This document shows, piece after piece, positions 24,871 through 32,127 of a DNA stretch of 51,954 nucleotides. The first letter of the stretch is position 1. Each line of letters begins with the position of its first letter. The stretch lies in the NCBI GenBank assembly GCA_021791695.1, contig JAJYWC010000001.1, forward strand, positions 53,457 through 105,410, read 5' to 3'. This DNA is from an archaeon (GTDB lineage: Archaea > Thermoproteota > Nitrososphaeria > Nitrososphaerales > Gagatemarchaeaceae). Position numbers and translations under genes: made by a program. The notes beneath the pieces were generated by a model. The model saw only the letters and a program-made list of their open reading frames with translations, was not told the DNA's origin and made no database searches.

Positions 24871-26490
24871 TTAACTAAAAAGAGAGCGGGTCCCCGCGCC
24901 GTCTCTTCTTCGACCTCCCTGCCCGAGTGCGAGGCCGGCGATCGACGCGACTAACAGGATGACCACGACGTACGAGACTGGAAGCGACAGCGAGCTTGAG
25001 GAAGGGGAAGATGAGGAAGAGTGGACCGTCATGGAACTGGTGGTTGTCTGTCCAGTCTGCGTTGTCGTCGTCGTACCCTGGCTGGAAGAGGAGCTGGAAG
25101 AGGAGCCGGTCGTCGTCGAGTTGGAGATCGTGAGCGGCAGGCCCAGGGTCCCTGAGGCCGTGCCAAGGTACACGTAGTTCGGAGTGCCGGTTGTTACATG
25201 GGCGAACCCACCTCCCGTGTACGAGACCTGAAGGTTGTCCGCTGCCTCTGCCGTGTCACCACCGAAGCTGTACAGCGAGGGGAAGGACTGCAGCGTGCCG
25301 CTAGTTGCGTTGGCATAGAACACTCCGAGCGACGCGTTCATCTGCGTGAAGTCCGTGGCCTCTCCGTTGTTCTCGCCTCCGAAGACGAGCTCCGTGTCGT
25401 AGAACAACCCGTCGGGCGCAGTCTGGTTACCAGACACGAAGTAGTAGGCGCTCTGCGCGGTCGGGTCGTGGATCGTCACCTTGTCGAACCAGTCCACTGG
25501 AGAGGATACCTGCCCCGTCGAGTTCAGCAGCTGGGCTCCCAAGCCAACTATCACACCTTCGCCCCGGACCACAGTCTCGTTCATTAGCAAGACGAGCGAC
25601 ATCGGCAGGGAGTAGGTCGCGTTGCTGTCCTCTACCGAGTAGTAGTATCCTGTAGTCGCACCGTTGGGGAAGGTCGAGGTTGTCCCGCCATCCGGAGAGG
25701 TGATCGTGTTGTTGTCGAGATAACCGGAGACGCTGAAGTTCCATACGTTGTCTCCGTACGCGAGCTGCGACGCGCTGGTAACAAAGTCGGGCGTATTCTG
25801 GACCCAGTATGACTGCTGGTAGCCACCCGCCTCGTTCACTACCAGGACCGAGTTCAGCTGGAGCGTTGCCCCCGAGATGTTGCTCTGGTCCACGCTGGCT
25901 GTCGCGTTGAAGGCCCGCAGTGCGGTGATGTTGGCCACACCGACCACCTCCGGCGTCTCGATCTGGTACGACACGGCGTTTCCCGAAGAGTTGTAGAGCC
26001 CGAAGGAAGCGACGCCGGTCGGCTGGGGCGTCGGCAAAGGGTCAGCGTAGTACGGGTCGACGGGATAGGTCTGGAAGTTGTAGCTCACGTTGGCCGTGCC
26101 ACCGTAGGCATAGAAGACCAGCCAGTAGGCACCGGCCGGTTCGCTAAGGCTCGCCTGGGCCGTCGTTGCGTTCTTGATATATAGCGAGGCGGAGAGGTCC
26201 GTCTGGCTGTTGTTGAATGTGCTGAACTGCGACGAGCTCATCAGCGCAGTCGAGACAGGCGCATCGCTCGAGACGGTGAAGGTGACTATGGACTTGCTCG
26301 AGTCTGCCGTGATCGGGTAGTATGCGAAGTAACCGGGATAGACGAGCGTGCTGAAAGGGAGCGGGGCGGGCTGGCTGCTCAGGCCCAGTGCTGCTGGAGT
26401 GCTAAGGAGCAGGAGGCAGGCTGCGAATAACGCGACGAACCCCAGTCCTTCGGCACCCCCGGTCCTGGAGCCATTGTTCTGCCCCGACAA
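24871..26490 (-). CDS. Thermopsin-like (A5) protease, surface-anchored
   Basis: 539 residues from TTG 26490, chosen because GTTTATTAG lies 25-33 bases upstream. A signal/anchor helix (GFVALFAACLLLLSTPAALG) leads to a thermopsin-type domain: LQLNSVLVVNEAGG, SYWVQNTPDF and YGDNVWNFSVSG are the family landmarks. NxS/T glycosylation sites are abundant. A Ser/Thr-rich stalk (about 460-505) and a C-terminal membrane helix (SYVVVILLVASIAGLALG) followed by basic residues would hold it on the outer face. Thermopsins are acid proteases degrading external protein, fitting the peptide-using gene set. Its stop abuts the structured-RNA candidate. Confidence 0.82.
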   Translation of the reverse strand: MSGQNNGSRTGGAEGLGFVALFAACLLLLSTPAALGLSSQPAPLPFSTLVYPGYFAYYPITADSSKSIVTFTVSSDAPVSTALMSSSQFSTFNNSQTDLSASLYIKNATTAQASLSEPAGAYWLVFYAYGGTANVSYNFQTYPVDPYYADPLPTPQPTGVASFGLYNSSGNAVSYQIETPEVVGVANITALRAFNATASVDQSNISGATLQLNSVLVVNEAGGYQQSYWVQNTPDFVTSASQLAYGDNVWNFSVSGYLDNNTITSPDGGTTSTFPNGATTGYYYSVEDSNATYSLPMSLVLLMNETVVRGEGVIVGLGAQLLNSTGQVSSPVDWFDKVTIHDPTAQSAYYFVSGNQTAPDGLFYDTELVFGGENNGEATDFTQMNASLGVFYANATSGTLQSFPSLYSFGGDTAEAADNLQVSYTGGGFAHVTTGTPNYVYLGTASGTLGLPLTISNSTTTGSSSSSSSSQGTTTTTQTGQTTTSSMTVHSSSSSPSSSSLSLPVSYVVVILLVASIAGLALGQGGRRRDGAGTRSLFS

Positions 26491-26542
26491 GCCTTCCGGT
26501 CCGTAGCGGAGTGGGCTAATAAACGATTGAACCAGGGCAGCG

Positions 26543-26941
26543 CTAGTTCTTGTTTGGCATCGAATTATGGACGGTAACAGGAGGGGAATTCTCGATGTCC
26601 ACAGCAACCTTCCCTGTCTCCCTTGACCCGATATCGATGATCTCCTCGATCGGTATGACGAAGATTTTCCCGTCGCCAGCCCCGCCGGTGCTAGCGCTCT
26701 TCATGATGGCATCTACGACCTTGGCAGCGTCCTCATCCTTGACTATAATCTCGAGCTTCAGGTGTCTGATGTACTCTTCTTCTTTCGTGAACACGCCTCT
26801 TGAATAGACCTTTGTTACGATCCTCGTCCGGCCTCGACCCCTGACCTCCTCCACCGTCAAGCCACCGACCCCATTCGCCTTCAGAGCTGCGTCCACCTCT
26901 TCGAACCTTTCCTTCCGAATGACCGCCTCTATCTTCTTCAA
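26543..26941 (-). CDS. P-II family nitrogen regulatory protein
   Basis: 132 residues from TTG 26941, placed so that the protein begins KKIEAVIRKERFEEV, the invariant P-II opening. VGGLTVEEVRGRGR precedes the T-loop and GDGKIFVIPIEEIIDI is the conserved nucleotide-binding block. The T-loop is divergent: RTRIVTKVYSRGVFTKEEEY replaces the usual GxTxxYRGxEYxVDF pattern, and a 20-residue tail is added. P-II trimers sense ATP/ADP and 2-oxoglutarate and regulate nitrogen uptake; no amtB or glnA adjoins it. The frame is open 44 codons further upstream, but that part has no P-II counterpart. Confidence 0.85.
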   Translation of the reverse strand: MKKIEAVIRKERFEEVDAALKANGVGGLTVEEVRGRGRTRIVTKVYSRGVFTKEEEYIRHLKLEIIVKDEDAAKVVDAIMKSASTGGAGDGKIFVIPIEEIIDIGSRETGKVAVDIENSPPVTVHNSMPNKN

Positions 26942-27009
26942 GGTTACCGATGCATCAAGTTGGCGGCGATCGTACTTAAGGCTTGTCTCAATACTTACAG
27001 ATGCGTCTG

Positions 27010-27058
27010 CCCTATAAATATCAACAGCACAACTGGACTTGCAGTATAAATATATAGA
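27010..27058. promoter_or_regulatory. Two strong TATA-like boxes upstream of P-II
   Basis: CTATAAATATC near 27012 and GTATAAATATATAG at about 27045-27058 are the most AT-rich promoter-like elements of the window. Read leftward, either could start a leadered P-II mRNA. Read rightward, the second would start transcription near 27080, into the structured non-coding stretch ending at 27286. Confidence 0.5.
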
Positions 27059-27086
27059 TTCTGACTTGCCCATCTATTTGATGTTC

Positions 27087-27113
27087 AACTTGACGGTTGT
27101 TAACAATCAAGTT
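27087..27113. promoter_or_regulatory. Nested inverted repeat
   Basis: AACTTGA (27087-27093) pairs with TCAAGTT (27107-27113), and the space between them contains the perfect 10-base palindrome TTGTTAACAA (27097-27106). This looks like an operator for a dimeric regulator, some 30 bases to the right of the TATA boxes at 27045-27058, though an RNA hairpin is also possible. Confidence 0.4.
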
Positions 27114-27122
27114 CCGGTTGTA

Positions 27123-27286
27123 CTAAAGGCCGGCCCCAGGGGGGACCCGGAACACCGATGGCACCTGCGGCCCGTTGGCCGGCTGCCGGCCCACATGGCA
27201 GAAACCCATCCACAGATGCTCTCAGGCCGGCCTGCAGACGAACTATTTCTGCGAGACGGCAGCATCCGGCGCCCTTTCCGAAAGTC
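27123..27286. ncRNA. Candidate structured RNA or untranslated region, GGCCGG-rich
   Basis: No credible gene fills this stretch; the open frame across it has implausible composition. It holds a perfect hairpin, GGCCGGC-T-GCCGGCC (27177-27191), an AGGCCGGCCT palindrome near 27224-27233, and nested pairs GATGCT 27215-27220 with AGCATC 27261-27266 enclosing GCAGA 27234-27238 with TCTGC 27248-27252. Together with the strong TATA boxes to the left this could be a small RNA gene. Alternatively it is the 3' region of the minus-strand membrane-protein gene ending at 27287. Confidence 0.3.
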
Positions 27287-27727
27287 TTACTTCGCGTAGT
27301 AGAGCTCCATAAAGTAGAACGCGTAGACGCCGATGAAGCTCCCACCCATTTGTGCCGAAGCGGCATTGTCCTGGAATCCCGAGAGGACAAAGAGATATGC
27401 GCCCATGACCGCCGAGGCCACCATGAAAGTGCCCAGGATTGCGAGTATCCTGATGCTCTTCGGCTTTGACTTCAGCGACATCGTAAGGACAGCGAGGGAG
27501 AAGGCGAAGATGGCAACCCCCTCAGCAGCGTGCCATACGAGTATCGGACCTCCGCCTGAGATGTTCTGGATGACCCCACGGAACGAGTTTGCGGCCGCCG
27601 CGGTGTAGGTGACCACGAAAAGGTTCGTAGTATCGCCGGTCCATCCCTGCACGGTCAAGACTATGAGCGTCAGGACGATTAGTATTCTCAGATTTCTCCA
27701 CTGAGGCTTTCCCGTTGATGCGCTCAT
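27287..27727 (-). CDS. Hypothetical four-helix membrane protein
   Basis: 146 residues with four transmembrane segments: ILIVLTLIVLTVQGW (about 15-30), LVWHAAEGVAIFAFSLAVLTM (about 62-82), ILAILGTFMVASAVMGAYLFVL (about 94-115) and the final IGVYAFYFMELYY. Histidine in LVWHAAEG and the aromatic-rich last helix recall small haem- or quinone-associated membrane subunits, but no family was recognised and this is only an impression. It lies 48 bases after the DUF1294 gene on the same strand; co-transcription is possible. Confidence 0.6.
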   Translation of the reverse strand: MSASTGKPQWRNLRILIVLTLIVLTVQGWTGDTTNLFVVTYTAAAANSFRGVIQNISGGGPILVWHAAEGVAIFAFSLAVLTMSLKSKPKSIRILAILGTFMVASAVMGAYLFVLSGFQDNAASAQMGGSFIGVYAFYFMELYYAK

Positions 27728-27775
27728 CGCTTTCGGTGGGAGGCGAACTATTGAATCCTTAACTCTAGCGTCGGA

Positions 27776-28078
27776 TCAGGCGGCGTGCGAAAGAAGGATG
27801 GCGCCCACGGCAGCCCAGAGCACCACCGTCAGGACAACTGGTGGCCAGAACGACCCCTTGGAAGTCTTGTGATGGAAGAGGAGTGCCCCAAGGATTATGC
27901 CAAGGAACCCGCCCGCCAGCGCGATGAGCCAGAGGGAGCGCTCGCTGAGCCTTTCGCCCCTGAGCCGCGCTGACACCTTGTCGACACCCATAGCGGCGAC
28001 GCCAAGGACGGTGAGCGCAGATAGCCACAAAAGGACATCGTGGAGCGAGAAGGACAGCATCATCCGAAGTATAGGCAC
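27776..28078 (-). CDS. DUF1294-family membrane protein
   Basis: 100 residues. The DUF1294 pattern is clear: GVDKVSARLRGERLSERSLWLIALAGGFLG (consensus DKxxA...RIPE..L..LAL.GG), then ALLFHHKTSKGSFW in place of the usual FRHKTxKxxF. About three to four hydrophobic segments. The family is widespread in bacteria and archaea and has no known function. A start at the seventh codon (MLSFSLHDV) is equally possible. Confidence 0.75.
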   Translation of the reverse strand: MPILRMMLSFSLHDVLLWLSALTVLGVAAMGVDKVSARLRGERLSERSLWLIALAGGFLGIILGALLFHHKTSKGSFWPPVVLTVVLWAAVGAILLSHAA

Positions 28079-28214
28079 ACGCGGATGTAGATTAACACCA
28101 ACCGCGCGGTGCAGATCTCCGCACGAAAAAGGGGATTGTGGTCACCACGCGTTCATCTCAGCTGAGCCAGACGAGTTTGCGTGTCTCTCCAACGGAGAGG
28201 CGAGCATGGTTGCG

Positions 28215-28991
28215 TCACCATCGGGCCATGCGAGCCTCGAAGGCGCCGACGTCCTGGTAGTACTGCTTCGCAAGTTCCGCAGCGCCAGCGGGGATGTACA
28301 TCTCTGGGACGGGTTTCTCGAGAAGCGAGGCGATTTGTTCCGCGACCTCCTGGGCAGATAGTACGACGGCGGTCCCGACGCGCTCGCCGGCCTTCATCCT
28401 CATCGGAGTCCGCGCGACCCTGTGGAAGTCGGTGTCGACCATCCCGGGCAGGACGAGCGAGACCCTGATACCCGGATATTTCGAGGCGAGGTCGACGCGC
28501 AGATTGGCGGTCAGGATGTTCACTGCACTCTTGGCTGCGCTGTACACAGAGCGGTAGGTGACGAATGGCACGCGGCCGAGTGTCGAGGAGACGTTGATCA
28601 GAAGTCCAGTCCCCCTTGCCTGGAAGTGCGGGACTATCGCCTGCATCCCATAAAGTGTCGACTTGAGCACGACGTCGACTATGCTCTGGAATTCTTCGTC
28701 GGTCACCTCCATGACCGTCTTGCCCGTTCCGCGACCGGCATTGTTTACCCAGACGTCGACCTGACCGAACCTCTCGATGGCCGCGTCCCTGAGATGTTCC
28801 ACGTCGTTCCTCTTCGTGACGTCGGTGACCACCGTGAGGGTGTCTGTTCCCGTCTCGTTGGCGACGGACTTGAGAAGCTCCTCCCTTCTGGCTGCAAGGA
28901 CCAGACGATGGCCCTTCGCCCCGAGGGTTCTCGCCAGAGAGGCTCCTATGCCGCTGCTGGCTCCCGTTATGACCACGACCTTGGGATTCAT
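28215..28991 (-). CDS. Short-chain dehydrogenase/reductase
   Basis: 258 residues, classical SDR. The cofactor site is ITGASSGIG near the N-terminus, with AARREE after strand 2 suggesting NADP preference (arginine pair rather than an acidic residue). VNNAG is present, the catalytic serine is in LLINVSSTLG and the catalytic pair is YSAAKSAV. The C-terminal PGMVDTDFHR matches sorbitol dehydrogenase/DltE-like SDRs. The substrate is unknown. GTTTATAC lies 29-36 bases before the ATG, giving a leaderless start. Confidence 0.85.
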   Translation of the reverse strand: MNPKVVVITGASSGIGASLARTLGAKGHRLVLAARREELLKSVANETGTDTLTVVTDVTKRNDVEHLRDAAIERFGQVDVWVNNAGRGTGKTVMEVTDEEFQSIVDVVLKSTLYGMQAIVPHFQARGTGLLINVSSTLGRVPFVTYRSVYSAAKSAVNILTANLRVDLASKYPGIRVSLVLPGMVDTDFHRVARTPMRMKAGERVGTAVVLSAQEVAEQIASLLEKPVPEMYIPAGAAELAKQYYQDVGAFEARMARW

Positions 28992-29037
28992 GAGTCAGCA
29001 CGCGGAACGGATGCTGGCGTATAAACCAGCAGGTGCC

Positions 29038-29565
29038 TCAGCGGCGGGCGTCTTTCGTGTCCAGGCGTCTAGAGCGTTCGATCAGCAAGGAGAGAAACGC
29101 AGCCTGGTTTTTCGTCTTGATCTTCTTCGATACTATCGCGGTCGACAGGTCTGCGGTGAGCGGCTCCAGCCTCCTGAGCACCTCCTCTCTCAGGGTCTGG
29201 AGGTCCGTGTCGACGACTGTCAGGAAGTACTCGTCAGAACCGAGCGTCGAGTATGCCTCGATCACCCTCGGCTCACTCCTGATGTACTCGTAGAGCTTCG
29301 CGACATCACTCTCGCCAAGAGCGGTCATCGTCCCGACGAAGGCGAACGCGTCGACCCCGATCAGTGACCAGTCTATGTCCGCGGTAATCCTGAGCGCCCC
29401 CCTCTCCTTCAGGCTCTCTAGGTGCCTGGCGACCGTCCTCTTGTCGACTCCGAGCTTGTCCGCCAGTTCCTTGTAGGTGAGGCTCCCGTCATCCGCGAGC
29501 AAGCGCATTATCTCGAGGTCGAGAGAGTCGGGTCTGATTCGCGCCACGGCATTGGCGTCGCTCAT
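29038..29565 (-). CDS. Lrp/AsnC-family transcriptional regulator
   Basis: 175 residues from ATG 29565 (a start 5 codons upstream also exists). The N-terminal HTH reads LDLEIMRLLADDGSLTYKELADKLGVDKRTVARHLESLKERGAL, a standard AsnC-type helix-turn-helix. The C-terminal RAM-like ligand domain follows (FAFVGTMTALGESDVAKLYEYIRS...EYFLTVVDTDLQTLREEV). Such regulators sense amino acids and form octamers. The divergent UPF0016 gene and the TTGTA-N7-TACAA repeat between them suggest control of that gene and itself. The tail is basic (RSRRLDTKDARR). Confidence 0.83.
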   Translation of the reverse strand: MSDANAVARIRPDSLDLEIMRLLADDGSLTYKELADKLGVDKRTVARHLESLKERGALRITADIDWSLIGVDAFAFVGTMTALGESDVAKLYEYIRSEPRVIEAYSTLGSDEYFLTVVDTDLQTLREEVLRRLEPLTADLSTAIVSKKIKTKNQAAFLSLLIERSRRLDTKDARR

Positions 29566-29595
29566 GTAATTTGATACCATTCGGGCCGCACTTTA

Positions 29596-29612
29596 TTGTA
29601 CGAATGATACAA
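29596..29612. promoter_or_regulatory. Lrp-type operator candidate
   Basis: TTGTA-CGAATGA-TACAA is an inverted repeat with 5-base arms and 7-base spacer, like many Lrp/AsnC sites. It sits 31-47 bases upstream of the Lrp-type gene and next to the AATAATTAAG promoter element of the divergent UPF0016 gene. Confidence 0.5.
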
Positions 29613-29656
29613 CAATAATTAAGGCTTTGTCCATTTCGGGCAGGAGGTTGCTCTCG

Positions 29657-30280
29657 ATGGACACCAACGCGCTGCTCGGAGGATTTCTGACCGTGTTCGG
29701 GACCATCTTCATAGCGGAGCTGACAGACAAGGACGCGCTGCTTTTGCTTTCACTGGCGACGAAGACGAGGCCCCTGCTCGTCTTCGTCGGCGGAGCCATC
29801 GCTTTCACGATAACATCGGCTATCATCGTGACCTTCGGCTCGGTACTGGTGGTCTACATCCCCATCTACTGGATAAAGCTCGCCGGAGGGACCATCATGC
29901 TGGCCTACGCCGTGCTGGAGTACCTGCGCGGACTCCAGGTGGATGCCAGGCTAGAAGACGACGAAAGACGCTTCATCAAGCACATCGGGAAGAACGAACT
30001 CCATGTCTTGCTGGGCATCGTAGGTTCCCTGATACTCTTGGACCTCGCAGGAGACACCACCGAGCTCCTGACGATAGTGTTCGTCGCCCAGTACGGGGAC
30101 GCGCTGCTAGTACTGGCGGGAGCCGTCGCCGCTCTCGTGGCGGCGAGCGCGTTGGAAACAGTCCTCGGCAACCGACTCGGGAGGCTCCTGTCTTCGAGGA
30201 ACGTCAGGTACCTCTCGGTCCTCGTCTTCCTCGTTATAGGTTCGGTGGTGGTCGTCTCGACCGTCTTCGGTCTTGCTTGA
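29657..30280 (+). CDS. UPF0016/GDT1-like cation transporter
   Basis: 207 residues from ATG 29657, picked because a strong Shine-Dalgarno GGCAGGAGG ends 8 bases before it; the upstream in-frame TTG at 29627 lacks one. Six hydrophobic helices form two UPF0016 halves. The first half carries ELTDKDALLLLSLATKTRP, close to the family's ExGDKT/S cation motif. The second half has DLAGDTTELLTIVFVA, where the leading Glu is Asp. Family members (Gdt1, TMEM165, MneA) move Mn2+ or Ca2+ across membranes. Its divergent neighbour is an Lrp-type regulator. Confidence 0.78.
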   Translation: MDTNALLGGFLTVFGTIFIAELTDKDALLLLSLATKTRPLLVFVGGAIAFTITSAIIVTFGSVLVVYIPIYWIKLAGGTIMLAYAVLEYLRGLQVDARLEDDERRFIKHIGKNELHVLLGIVGSLILLDLAGDTTELLTIVFVAQYGDALLVLAGAVAALVAASALETVLGNRLGRLLSSRNVRYLSVLVFLVIGSVVVVSTVFGLA

Positions 30281-30290
30281 CATCCAAGAC

Positions 30291-30917
30291 CTAGTCGGCG
30301 ATTCTCGCGCCGCACGCTCCGCAGAAGACGGAACCTTCGCGAAGTTGGGAGCCGCACTTGATGCAGTAGTTCAGTGGCCCCGTTCCTGCGGGGACATTGG
30401 TGGAGGGCGCAGCCCCGGGGGTGCCCAGGGTAACGGTGCCGACCGGGCCGAGCCCGAACACCATAGGGCGGCCGCCCGACCTGTAGGTGAGTCCGAGGTA
30501 GACCCCTATTGCAGCGAGTACGAAGCCGATCAGCAGCCCACCAAGGGTGGTAAGACCGCCAATCAGTATCATCACGATGACGAGCACGCACCCGGTCTTC
30601 CTACGTCCTGAGCTTTCAGAGTTGATCAAGATGCCGCCAAAGATGATCAAGCCTCCGGTGACCAATCCTATTGCCAGGAGGAGGTCGGCGATTCCGGCGG
30701 TATTGAAGCCGCCCAGGCCCGCTCCGAGCCCCGGGACCGTGCTGTTGGTGTCGCACGGAAAAGGTGCCACGAAAGAACACACGCCGAGAGAGTTGCCACC
30801 TAACCCAGAGCCTAGGCCGCTGACCAGCCCCACCAGACCCGCGAGGACAGCTCCTCCGATGATGTAAAAGACGCCGCCAGCTATCGTGAGGATTGCGGCC
30901 GTCTTCTTGCTTGTCAG
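30291..30917 (-). CDS. Membrane protein with C-terminal zinc ribbon
   Basis: About 208 residues. Three to four glycine-rich membrane helices (AAILTIAGGVFYIIGGAVLAGLVG; IADLLLAIGLVTGGLIIFGGIL; VLVIVMILIGGLTTLGGLLIG) precede a cytosolic zinc ribbon, YCIKCGSQLREGSVFCGACGARI, with two CxxC knuckles. The start is uncertain: a GGTTAAATACC TATA element at about 30952-30962 implies initiation downstream, where the only candidate is CTG at 30917. The first ordinary in-frame start is TTG 31088, but that would overlap the next gene by about 95 bases. Similar proteins are common in archaea and have no assigned function. Confidence 0.7.
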   Translation of the reverse strand: MTSKKTAAILTIAGGVFYIIGGAVLAGLVGLVSGLGSGLGGNSLGVCSFVAPFPCDTNSTVPGLGAGLGGFNTAGIADLLLAIGLVTGGLIIFGGILINSESSGRRKTGCVLVIVMILIGGLTTLGGLLIGFVLAAIGVYLGLTYRSGGRPMVFGLGPVGTVTLGTPGAAPSTNVPAGTGPLNYCIKCGSQLREGSVFCGACGARIAD

Positions 30918-30993
30918 GCAGGTCCAGCTCTCTGGAGGATTCGTCGTCGCGTGGTATTTAACCGATAGATGTCCTCTCTCGGAAAGCTCCGCC

Positions 30994-31377
30994 TCAGGCG
31001 GGATATCGGTTGAGGAACTTGTCCTCGGATGCGCTGTACCTGTACTTCCCGACGACGACCTGCTTGCCCCTCCGGAGCTCGTCGACAAACCCGGTCACGT
31101 CCTTGAGGTCCTCCACCAGATTGCCCTTCATGTCCCTCATGAATGTCCACTCTCCCTCCCTCTTCTTGAAGCTCCGCCACTCGAGCATGTTTAGCGCCCT
31201 TTCAATCGCCCTGTCGCCTGTACCGGATTTTGGCGCCTCGGAGGGATGCGCATCAGCTTTCGAGTGCAAAGCGTTCTTGGACTTGAGCAGCTCCCTCCTG
31301 AGCCCCTGCAGCTCGGCGATAGACCTGTCGACTTCTCTGAGTTTTGCGTCGAGCTCTGTCTCGTCCGGAGAAGACAT
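30994..31377 (-). CDS. Hypothetical protein with N-terminal coiled coil
   Basis: 127 residues from ATG 31377, supported by ACTAAATAG 22-30 bases upstream. An N-terminal coiled coil (about 6-40, ELDAKLREVDRSIAELQGLRRELLKSK) leads to a basic, compact domain: ALNMLEWRSFKKREGEWTFMRDMKGNLVEDLKDV ... GKQVVVGKYRYSASEDKFLNRYP. No family was recognised. Soluble, probably nucleic-acid- or protein-binding judging only from charge. It lies upstream of the zinc-ribbon membrane protein on the same strand, with a separate promoter between. Confidence 0.6.
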   Translation of the reverse strand: MSSPDETELDAKLREVDRSIAELQGLRRELLKSKNALHSKADAHPSEAPKSGTGDRAIERALNMLEWRSFKKREGEWTFMRDMKGNLVEDLKDVTGFVDELRRGKQVVVGKYRYSASEDKFLNRYPA

Positions 31378-31465
31378 TTGCTGGTGCCGTCTCACGGGGC
31401 CTATTTAGTATCGCCGCTGCCGCCACTACGAATAGCTTAAATCTTCTACAAAGGATTGAATTCTG

Positions 31466-31897
31466 TTGACGAAAGAGTCCGAGGAGCGGCTCGGAAAGCT
31501 CATCGGCAGGGTGTCGCTCTTCTCAGAGCTTTCAGAAAAGCAGCGCAAGAACGTTGCCAAGAGCGGAGTCGAGCGCAGCTTCGATGCCGGCCACGCAATC
31601 GTCAGGGAAGGCGAGACGGGGGTCGGATTCTATCTCATCCTTGATGGGAACGTCGAAGTCCGCAAGAAGAGGAAAATCCTCTCCACGCTCTCGGCAGGCG
31701 ATTTCTTCGGCGAGATGGGACTTATCGACGACCAACCAAGGTCGGCCGACGTGGTCGCGACGACCCCGACATCGACACTCTGCATCAGTCAGTGGACGTT
31801 CGCCGGGATCGTGAAAGGCAACCCCGACATCGCGATGGGAATGATGAAGGTCCTCGCCGAAAGGCTGAGGAAAAGCAACAAGGCCCTTAGCGAATAG
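31466..31897 (+). CDS. Stand-alone cyclic-nucleotide-binding domain protein
   Basis: 143 residues from TTG 31466, with CTTAAATC 22-29 bases upstream. It consists of one CRP/CNB-type beta-roll: LFSELSEKQRKNVAK, the VREGETGVGFYLILDGNVEV strands, and the phosphate-binding cassette FGEMGLIDDQPRSA (81-94) with Glu83 and Arg92, the residues that hold the ribose and phosphate of cAMP/cGMP. No DNA-binding or kinase domain follows, only a short C-helix. A class III nucleotidyl cyclase lies 1 kb downstream, so it is a plausible receptor for that enzyme's product. Effector partner unknown. Confidence 0.85.
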   Translation: MTKESEERLGKLIGRVSLFSELSEKQRKNVAKSGVERSFDAGHAIVREGETGVGFYLILDGNVEVRKKRKILSTLSAGDFFGEMGLIDDQPRSADVVATTPTSTLCISQWTFAGIVKGNPDIAMGMMKVLAERLRKSNKALSE

Positions 31898-32127
31898 GTG
31901 CCACCCGAGTCGCAGTACGCCGCGACGGGAAGCGTACGCGCTTCTTAAAATCGTGGCTGTCGGTGTCTGTCTGCGAGATTCAAACTGAAGGGGCGTGGAC
32001 GTGATGAATCTGGCACTCGTCGCCCTTCCTCTTACGTCCTGGCACGCGTTCACTGACCGTTGCCCTGCCGTGACTGAAGACGATTGCAGGTCCAAGCCTT
32101 ATAACTGGCAGAGGGCGTCTCGTCCGC

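Noticed and set aside
24683-24874. Small plus-strand frame in the structured-RNA gap
   Set aside because: Low-complexity basic composition, no promoter at the right distance, and it coincides with nested complementary segments better explained as RNA structure.
27039-27299. 86-codon plus-strand frame upstream of P-II
   Set aside because: It runs through GGCCGG hairpins, has no recognisable domain, and extends into the end of the convergent membrane-protein gene.
28153-29001. Alternative minus-strand frame across the SDR gene
   Set aside because: The overlapping frame encodes a complete SDR with all catalytic motifs; the alternative is Arg/Gly-rich and motif-free.
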